Assembly (NCBI GenBank): GCA_907163345.1
Contig: CAJQUN010000409.1
Location: forward strand, 310,001 to 374,000
Length of the DNA: 64,000 nucleotides
From: Haberlea rhodopensis
Taxonomy: Eukaryota > Streptophyta > Magnoliopsida > Lamiales > Gesneriaceae
Direction: 5' to 3'
The number at the start of each line of letters is the position of its first letter. The stretch's first letter is position 1. Shown here piece after piece: positions 22,328 through 30,004 of the stretch. The translations under genes and the position numbers were made by a program. The notes under the pieces were generated by a model. That model was not told the origin of the DNA. It was given only the letters and a program-made list of their open reading frames with translations, and searched no databases.

Positions 22328-22566
22328 CGATCGATCGATCGGTAGCTTGGACCGATCGATCGGTGCAAGTGCGTAGCGTTGGTCTGTCATTTCGATCTTT
22401 AGCGATCGATCGGTAAAGCGACCGATCGATCGGTAAAGCGACCGATCGATCGGTGGGTGGCTAGCGATCGATCGGTGGCTTGGACCGATCGATCGGTGCA
22501 AAGCCGTAGCTTAAATCGTTTTTGTGAACAGTTACCGATCGATCGGTAATGGTGACCGATCGATCG
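22328..22566 (+). repeat. CGATCGATCG palindrome cluster, LARD-C 5' LTR
   Basis: Nine copies, mostly within the longer palindrome ACCGATCGATCGGT. Part of the cluster is a true 20-bp tandem (unit GACCGATCGATCGGTAAAGC) present once more here than in the 3' LTR. Confidence 0.9.
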
Positions 22567-22737
22567 GTAGGGCGATTTTGGAAAATTGATTTTGGGGTCC
22601 TCCCTCGGGTTTTGGGGAGCGATTATCGACCATTTACTATTTAATCATCGTGATGGGATGATTGGGGTCGAATTTCATGCTTGTGCATATGAATTTGGGA
22701 TTATTTATTGATTTTGAGTTATTGGAATTGTGTTTAG

Positions 22738-22800
22738 CACATTTCTTCATCGGACCTCGGGACTGAGGCAACGTTTGGATTCGAACTATGGGAACATAAG
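22738..22800 (+). promoter_or_regulatory. candidate exon with conserved donor in LARD-C LTR
   Basis: Begins CACATTTCTTCATCGG after TGTTTAG and ends ACATAAG|GTACGT. The downstream GTACGT and ACGTAC form an inverted repeat around ATTG. The same block is in the 3' LTR near 41637-41700. Splicing is inferred from consensus and conservation only. Confidence 0.4.
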
Positions 22801-23963
22801 GTACGTATTGACGTACGAGCATAGCCCTTAATATAATTGCAATTGTTGAATGCTTGTTATACTTTATTGCAATGAATGTGTGTGGAAATGCACAACACAT
22901 GGTATTAACAATAGACAGAGATTGAAATGCATGGTTTATTGTACTTGCTTTAAATGTCTATATATGCATTGAGAATTGCATGGCGCCGCTTTTGAGCGAG
23001 CAATGATTGGGATGTTGTCGCCTGTGAGCGAACATCGATTACGATGCCGCTGCCATCGAGCATGCGTGGAAATTGGGATGCCGCTATTGTAGAGCGAGCA
23101 ATGAAATGGAGACAGGAAACCATAAGTGAGGAACATGGATTGTTTATAATCATTGTTTAATGATTTGATGTATTGTTTATGACATTGGTACATGGCTCGT
23201 AGAATTGTTAATCAATGTAATGATTAACTGGCATTTGGGAATTTGATGGTTTCAGTGTTTTGAGAACAGGGACAGTACAGGAAACCCCGGATGAGGATGA
23301 TGCCATCCAGGGAGTATATTTTGTATTTCATAGCATTTACAGAATTGTAAATTATGAATTGTATTGTTGTGGTTATTGGATTGGGATATTGGTACGCTCA
23401 CCCCGTGTGGGGGCTGTCTCTGTTGGGGCAGGTGGTACAGGTCTAGCAGCAGCTTTGGAGTTGAGCTTGGGCTGTTGATTGAAGTACTCCCAGGATTGAG
23501 GTACCAGAGCTGGATGGACAGGCGCTCAGATCCAGAGTCGAGATCGAGTTGCGCTTGAGAGGTGCTTCCAGGATCGGAACACCAGTAACGGTATCCAGCG
23601 GAGTGTTTTATACATTAGATACACGCTCATTCATTGGGTACTCTTATGTGAGTACATATTACGTGTATATGGAATGCATAACGGGCTACGACTCTCCTCT
23701 GTTCATTTATGGTTTGCATGCAATTAGATATAGAATTGCTAAATGAACTAAGAGTATGTTAGTGTATTATATGAGTGCATGCTATATGGATAATCATTGT
23801 TGGGGAATTCGAATATCATGTGGTTTAAATGCAAGAAATTTTCTGGGTAGCACAGGGTGTTGCACTTGCATATGTTTTCTTCCCTGATGGTATGATTATA
23901 TGCACCAAGGTTATGGATTAATACACTAATAACGGGTTAAGGGCACGGGGGTCCTTACATTAG

Positions 23964-23975
23964 GGGTATCAGAGC
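23964..23975 (+). promoter_or_regulatory. primer-binding site of LARD-C, first base changed
   Basis: GGGTATCAGAGC, four bases after the LTR. It matches the initiator Met-tRNA site of the other elements except for the first base (G for T), which would weaken the terminal primer pair. Confidence 0.8.
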
Positions 23976-24900
23976 AGTGGTTAGCTCTTTGGGGCTGTTG
24001 AGGGCCTGGAACATGCTGATAAGGATGGGTAGCACATATTTAGGCATGATAGTAGTTCGTGTTGTGTGGCACAACTATTTGGCTTATGTGCATTAGTGAT
24101 ATGTGATCATAGTGAAACGATTATATGTCATGACACCTATAGAATCATAATATAACCTGTTGATTATGATTGTGAGTTGTGACACAGGGGCAACCAAAGG
24201 GAGCATTTTGAAATGCATTGGAATACGGGAAGTACTTTGTACTCGTAGTTTATGCATTTACTCATTATAATCATATTGTGGGGAATATGGATTATCGTAT
24301 GCTCATGGTTTGTGATTGTTCCTGTAGGAACACTATGACGCGAAAGGCTAAGGCCATGGTTGAAAGACACAAAACGGTAACCTGCATTTTATATACATCA
24401 TGGAATTATGCATTGTGGTTGCATGTATACATGTAGTGATGATTTTAATGCTTTGCCGCCAAATGTTGAAGCGAGGGGTGGGAGCGCCGCATGTCGCATT
24501 TGTGCGAGGTGCATTAAAATACACTCATGTTGATGTATATTGGATATGGCATATGCTTTGTGATTGCAGGTGTAAGTGGAATACTTGGTGAATGTCCCAT
24601 GAGTCATTGTTATGGATGAGTGATGATTTTAAATGCTTGCCGCTATTTATTGTTTAGTGCCGCTAAAATGTGAAGCGAGGGGTGGGAGCGCCGCATGTCA
24701 CATTGAAGCGTGGTTATCATATGAGGCGAGGAAAGAATATTTGCCGCTAAAATGTGAGGCGAGGGGTGCGAGTACCGCATGTCCATTTAAGCGAGGTTAT
24801 TCTATGCCGCCTATATGAGAAGCGAGGGGTGGGAGTACCGCATGTTTTATTTAAGCGAGGGGCATTAAAATACACTACCGTGACAATGACTAGGGATCGG

Positions 24901-25330
24901 CTATATTGATTGGCGATGGTTCATGCCGCCATGTATATTGATAGCGATGGTTCATTCCGCTATATTGATTGGCGATGGTTCATGTCGCCATGTATATTGA
25001 TAGCGATGGTTCATTCCGCTATATTGACTGGCGATGGTTCTTGCCGCCATGTATATTGATAGCGATGGTTCATTCCGCTATATTGACTGGCGATGGTTCT
25101 TGCCGCCATGTGTATTGATAGCGACGGTTCATTCTGCTATATTGATTGGCGATGGTTCATGCCGCCATGTACATTGATAGCGATGGTTCATTCCGCTATA
25201 TTGACTGGCGATGGTTCTTGCCGCCATGTGTATTGGTAGCGATGGTTCATTCCGCTATATTGATTGGCGATGGTTCATGCCGCCAGATATATTGATAGCG
25301 ATGATAGCGATGTCTCATTCCGCTAGTCTA
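24901..25330 (+). repeat. 59-bp hairpin minisatellite in LARD-C
   Basis: Units start at 24901, 24960, 25019, 25078, 25137, 25196 and 25255. Each has two inverted repeats, GGCGATGGTTCATGCCGCC and AGCGATGGTTCATTCCGCT. The outer pair changes G-C to A-T between the halves with both sides changing together. ATG/CAT makes an upper stem around a GTT loop with a two-base bulge. Confidence 0.9.
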
Positions 25331-26559
25331 TTGGCGATGGTTCATGCCGCCGGGTATTCTATTGATGATGATTCGTGCCACCGGATATTACATAGCGACG
25401 GGTCATCCCGCTACACCTATGGCGATGGTTCATACCGCCGGATATCTATAGTGATGTATTATGCCGCTGACTCTATGACGAGAGATCATGCCGCTGATCC
25501 TATAGCGATGGGTTATACCGCTATGTGCATAGCGCTGGATTATGTCTCTTACGAGCGATGGATGCTACTTGTGTACCGCTGGTGGACGATGGATACAGGT
25601 ATTCCGCTATCTTGATAGCGATGAGGTATGACGTATTACTTTTGTTAGCATTATTGTGGATACTACGTGTTGGTATATATGCCATGTGTTTGACGATGAG
25701 ATTGTGGATGTCGTGTATTGACATGTACCGTCATACGTTTGACGATGTTAATTGGATGTCATGTGTTGACATATGCCATCACGAGATGACGATGACATAG
25801 TTGATGTTCTATGTAGACGTGTAGCGTCGTTTTGATGGTTGATACATTTATGTTATGTATTGAGTTGTATGGTTGAGTACCTTTGGTGGACATATGGTAG
25901 TGTTTGGGTCACTAGTTGACGAGACCATTATGCCGAGCAAGTTGCTCGAAGAATTATTGGGTGCATCGTACAGGGATAGTACCGCCGCACTTTTTGGTGT
26001 ACATATTGTTCGAGTAATGATACCCTTGGGTATACTCGCTGGTTTGGCTTAGGCCAAGTGATTAGTGGTAAGGGTAGTCATGGAGGAACTACTCGCTTGT
26101 TGTTGTGATCTACGGTAGGCGTGGTCACACCCACCCTGAAGGTGTGGGATAAGTCCTAATGAATTAGGATTGCTTCGTGGTTGAGCAAGGACACCGGGAT
26201 GTCCATAATGCTTTGGTTTTAGAGAGATTTTGGGTGATGACCCACTACTCTAAATGGATGTTGCGGTATGGTATACCGGGTGGAACGTATGAGACGTTGG
26301 TAGGCTTGATACGAGCCTTTAGAGGCAGCGCTTATTAGCCTGATATCGCGGCAATGTTATAGCGTGCTTTTGATTGCCATTGTACTGCTCGTTGGATTCG
26401 AGTTCAGTGAATCGTATGATGATACGATAAGGACCTTTGGTAGACTTTTTTGTAGTCTCTTTGTGGATTGATAATTGAGGCAGGGAATACCTCGAGGAGA
26501 CTGTTGGGAAAACGATTTCTAAGTTTTGGTGATTACAAACACCTACTGGATGTTAAAGA

Positions 26560-27090
26560 TCAACCGGATGCTAAAGACCTACCGGGTGAATACACCTACC
26601 GGATATTAAAGTCTCACCGGGTAAAGACATCAACTGGATAGACACCAACCGGACAAGACATCAACTGGATAGACACCAAGTCATCAACCGGATGAAGACA
26701 TCAACTGGATAGTCATCAACCGGATGAAGACATCAACTGGATAGACACCAACCGGACAAGACATCAACTGGATAGACACCAACCGGACAAGACATCAACT
26801 GGATAGACACCAAGTCATCAACCGGATGAAGACATCAACTGGATAGTCATCAACCGGATGAAGACATCAACTGGATAGATACCAACCGGACAAGCTATCA
26901 ACTGATAAAGACACTAACCGGATGAAGTCATCAACTGGTATGAAGTCATCAACCTGATAAAGACATCAACCGGATGAAGACATCAACTGGATAAAGTTAT
27001 CAACTGATAAAGACATCAACCGGATGAAGACATCAACCGGATGAAGACATAAACTGGATATCTATCAACTGCAAAGTCTATCACTGAACA
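26560..27090 (+). repeat. U3 minisatellite of Sire-1
   Basis: Imperfect tandem repeats built from CATCAACYGGATRAAGA and GACACCAACCGGACAAGA units, roughly 15-31 bp periods. Strong alternation of CCGG and CTGG gives many weak inverted pairings. It lies entirely in U3 upstream of the TATA box; the second copy is at about 37411-37940. An enhancer-like role is possible but not shown. Confidence 0.85.
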
Positions 27091-27345
27091 AGGACATCAA
27101 CTGGTCTTAAGAGGATGAACGACCAGTTGAACAAAGAAACCAGCAGAAGTCTAAGCAACAAGACAAAGTAAGTACAACATTCTCTGACAAAGGTACAACA
27201 GAGCGGCGCACCCTGCTATATCTCCGCCACCATTACCGTCAGAGTAAAAAGAGCCGTTGTTTTCCAAAATAGGAAAGAAGACAACAGGTATTTGGAAAGC
27301 TAATCCATTCCATATACAAAAAGGCTACCGTTGGACAACAAAACC

Positions 27346-27353
27346 TATAAATA
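27346..27353 (+). promoter_or_regulatory. TATA box of Sire-1 LTR
   Basis: TATAAATA about 845 bp into the LTR, downstream of the minisatellite. The 3' LTR copy is at 38197-38204. Confidence 0.65.
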
Positions 27354-27954
27354 CGTCCAAACAGAGAATGAAGAGGTGCTGAGCAACTTTCAAACTAAGA
27401 GAAATACTTCAAAGCAAGAAAGCTATACAACTGATATTTCAAACGTTCAGCAAAGAGCAGACAAACCGCAAAACTGAATCTGTGACAGATTATTTTCAAT
27501 TGAAGTCTGCTGCTTAGAAACTCTCAAAGCTAGAAAGTTTTATTCTGTAGAGAGTGTTGTAAAATCACTTGTATCCAAAAGATAAGAAGAGTGTGATTGC
27601 TAGGAGTTTAGGCCAAGTGTGTTAGTGCCTAAGGAGGTTGTATACTGTAAAGTGTAAACCAAGTCTTCTAGTGAATCCTTCCTGCAAAGGAAGAAGGGGA
27701 GACGTAGAAGCGTTGTGCTTCGAACTTCCAGAAACAACTCTCGTATTATTCGTTTATTGCTTTATTACTTCAGTTTTATTCCTCACAAGTTTTGTAGACG
27801 TCTTCCGCACTATAATAAGTGTCTACTGACTTGCCTGTTATTGAGAAGCAACTGTAACACTTAACAGTTTACAGTTAACCAGAAAAGAAATCGAAATTAT
27901 ATCTAGTGTTTATTCAACCCCCCCCCTTCTAAACACTACCCCGATCCTAACAAG

Positions 27955-27966
27955 TGGTATCAGAGC
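27955..27966 (+). promoter_or_regulatory. primer-binding site of Sire-1
   Basis: TGGTATCAGAGC two bases after the LTR end. This is an initiator Met-tRNA primer site. Confidence 0.92.
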
Positions 27967-28010
27967 TTAGGTCTTCTCAATCTTGAGAAACTACTATTTA
28001 CCAAAAACTG

Positions 28011-29456
28011 ATGGCCTCATTCAGCAAGATTCCAATGTTCAAGAAAGACGAATATGATGACTGGAGAATCCGTATGCAAGCACATCTAAGTGCTCAAGAT
28101 GATGATATGTGGTATGTGATCACCGAGGGACCATTGAAGATCATGAAAATCAATACAGCTGCCTCTATCACAAGTGGTGATCCACAAATGGTAGAAAAGG
28201 AAAGATCTCAATGGTCAAATGAAGACAAAAAAAAGGCAAACCTAGACAACGTGGCTAAAGACATTTTGTTCAAAACTTTGGACAAAAATATGTTCAACAA
28301 AATCAAAATGTGCCCAACAGCCAAAGAGATCTGGGAAAAGATTGCTCAACTCTGTGAAGGAAATGATCAAACCAAGGAGAACAAGCTTACTGTGGCTTTA
28401 CAAAAGTTTGAGCATATCAAAATGATAAATGGAGAAACTCTCAACGAGTATGATGAAAGAGTGACTGGAATAATAAATGAGCTAAGCAGTCTGGGTAAGG
28501 AGTTACCCAACAGAGAAGTCACTCTCAAAGTGATGAGAGGTCTACCAAGAGAATGGGATGTCAAGACCATTGCTATGAGAGAATCGAAGGATATCAACAA
28601 GATAGATCTACATGATCTGTTTGCTGATTTAAAAGCCTATGAATTCGAATTAGGCATTCGGGTTGAAGATGAACCAAGTACAAGTCAACCAACAAAAGCT
28701 CTCACTGCATCTGAGTCTCTGCCTACTCCTACTGAAATGACTCCAGAAAAGATGTGTAACGATGCGATGGCAATGTTCGTAAAGAAATTTGGAAAATTCA
28801 TGAAGAAGAACCAGAGACCTTATCAATCATATCCTCGAAGGCAAAGCTCCAAAGGAAATTCAGAAGAAGAAGAGCGAGTATGCTTCAACTGTCTCAAACC
28901 TGGGCACTTCATCGCAGACTGTCCTAAACCCAAAAAGGATGATCACAAAAGAGGATCCAAGGATTACAGAAAATCCAAGGAAACCAGAAGAACATCCAAA
29001 CGGGACAGAGATCAAAAGGTTTTAGTGGCAGAAGATAGTAAGAGCAAATGGGCTGATTCTGAATCAGAATCAGAGGAGTCAAATAGCTCATCCAGCGAGA
29101 GTGAAGACGAAGAAGTCCACTGCTTAATGGCGAATGATGAAAATGAGGTACATGAAACCAACCTATCTGAATTTACACATCATGAACTCACCAATGCATT
29201 GCAGGACATGATAAATGAGTATCAGACGCTATACGAATCTTTTGAAAGCTATAAGACTGAGCACTCAATTCCAACTAAAACGCTTGAAAACAAACTTGAT
29301 TGTGAACAATCAAGGGAGTTGAATTGCTTAAGGGAAGCAGCCAGTCGCCTAGTGAAGAAAGAGATGAAGCCAAGTGTGCGTACCAGAAACTCAGCAAACT
29401 GGTTAGCACTTGGAATGCGTCGACTACCAGAAAGGATGAAATGCTTGAGTCTATAA
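28011..29456 (+). CDS. gag: Sire-1 Gag
   Basis: 481 codons from ATG 45 bp after the primer site. The N-terminal 220 residues form a typical Copia Gag (UBN2-like) domain: MASFSKIPMFKKDEYDDW, then WDVKTIAMRESKDI. A CCHC zinc knuckle is at residues 291-304 (CFNCLKPGHFIADC), followed by a Lys/Arg-rich stretch and a Glu/Ser acidic run at about 345-370. Gag assembles the cytoplasmic particle and binds genomic RNA. The last ~40 codons are probably out of frame: from about 29330 the family-like continuation moves to the frame of 29324-29974, so there is a frameshift between about 29330 and 29360. Confidence 0.88.
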   Translation: MASFSKIPMFKKDEYDDWRIRMQAHLSAQDDDMWYVITEGPLKIMKINTAASITSGDPQMVEKERSQWSNEDKKKANLDNVAKDILFKTLDKNMFNKIKMCPTAKEIWEKIAQLCEGNDQTKENKLTVALQKFEHIKMINGETLNEYDERVTGIINELSSLGKELPNREVTLKVMRGLPREWDVKTIAMRESKDINKIDLHDLFADLKAYEFELGIRVEDEPSTSQPTKALTASESLPTPTEMTPEKMCNDAMAMFVKKFGKFMKKNQRPYQSYPRRQSSKGNSEEEERVCFNCLKPGHFIADCPKPKKDDHKRGSKDYRKSKETRRTSKRDRDQKVLVAEDSKSKWADSESESEESNSSSSESEDEEVHCLMANDENEVHETNLSEFTHHELTNALQDMINEYQTLYESFESYKTEHSIPTKTLENKLDCEQSRELNCLREAASRLVKKEMKPSVRTRNSANWLALGMRRLPERMKCLSL

Positions 29457-29974
29457 GGCTTGCTGGTGATTTAACTGGCATAGGCTTTAATAGCAATGAC
29501 AGCAGATCATCTGGTAATGAGCCTCAACTGTGTCTAACAAAAGGCAAGGTTCAATCAATGAACTTTGTAAGATCTAGCACAGTATATGACCCGTATGAAC
29601 TGGTTAAAGAACCTGTTAAAGCAACACTCATCAAGGAACAGGTACAGCACAGAGGTATCGGTTATGTAGAACCACTCAAAGAGGCTAAACCAAGGCAAAA
29701 GTTCAGAAATGAACTTAAAACCACTGGTCGAGCAGCTAGAGAGGTTAAACCCAACTGGTACTACAACTGTAAACCTGTCCAGAAGAGGTATATGCTGAAT
29801 AACAGGAACTACAAACCAAAAGCACATGCATACACATATTATCACACTCCACAGCTAAAATCATCACCTACATTTATAAATGCACACACATTTCAGAACA
29901 CACACCGACCTAAGTCATTCAGGGTCATACAAGTGTGGGTTCCGAAAGGACTAATCCTACCAGGACCCAAGTAG
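29324..29974 (+). pseudogene. Sire-1 Gag C-terminal extension, shifted frame
   Basis: 216 codons in the frame of pol. It contains KLVSTWNASTTRKDEMLES and a GIGFNSND motif, the usual region after Gag in Sireviruses. It ends VWVPKGLILPGPK and a TAG at 29972, with a second in-frame stop (TAA) at 30002 before the pol ATG. The linker is Lys-rich. It would normally be one polyprotein with Gag and Pol. The TTTAATTGCAG|G just before pol looks like a 3' splice site; see findings. Confidence 0.72.
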
Positions 29975-30004
29975 GATTGGGTACCAATCAGTCTATCGCT
30001 TTAA

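Larger units (their letters stand above)
21588..23959 (+). repeat. LARD-C 5' LTR
   Basis: A 2,372-bp LTR. In order: TGTGATGTCC start, TATA box 21919-21926, pyrimidine-rich leader, palindrome cluster 22328-22566, candidate exon 22738-22800 ending AAG|GTACGT, GCCGCT..AGCGAGC inverted repeats at 22984-23100, the GGTACGCTCACCCCG block at 23391-23434, and the GGGGTCCTTACA end. Short open frames are not convincing as genes. Confidence 0.92.
23960..26501 (+). mobile_element. LARD-C interior, left part
   Basis: Non-coding. 24175-24240 and 24330-24381 look exon-like (ACACAG|GGGCAACC; CCTGTAG|GAACAC ... AAAACG|GTAACC). 24450-24880 holds GCCGCT / AGCGAGGGGTGGGAG repeats like those in the Gyp-2 LTR. 24901-25330 is a 59-bp hairpin array, with decayed hairpins to about 25630. 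From 25640 to 26501 the text parallels the LARD-A interior 4790-5660 at low similarity. The best ORF (25211-25615) is an accident of the array. Sire-1 inserted at 26501. Confidence 0.8.
26502..27952 (+). repeat. Sire-1 5' LTR
   Basis: Starts TGTTGGGAAAACG and ends CCGATCCTAACA. Contains a minisatellite (26560-27090), TATA box (27346-27353), a long transcribed leader, and a C-run just before the end. The 3' copy at 37353-38802 differs by only a few bases, including C-run length. Confidence 0.93.

Noticed and set aside
25211..25615. A 134-codon ORF in the LARD-C interior.
   Set aside because: It is a translation of the 59-bp hairpin array, with the protein repeating because the DNA does.
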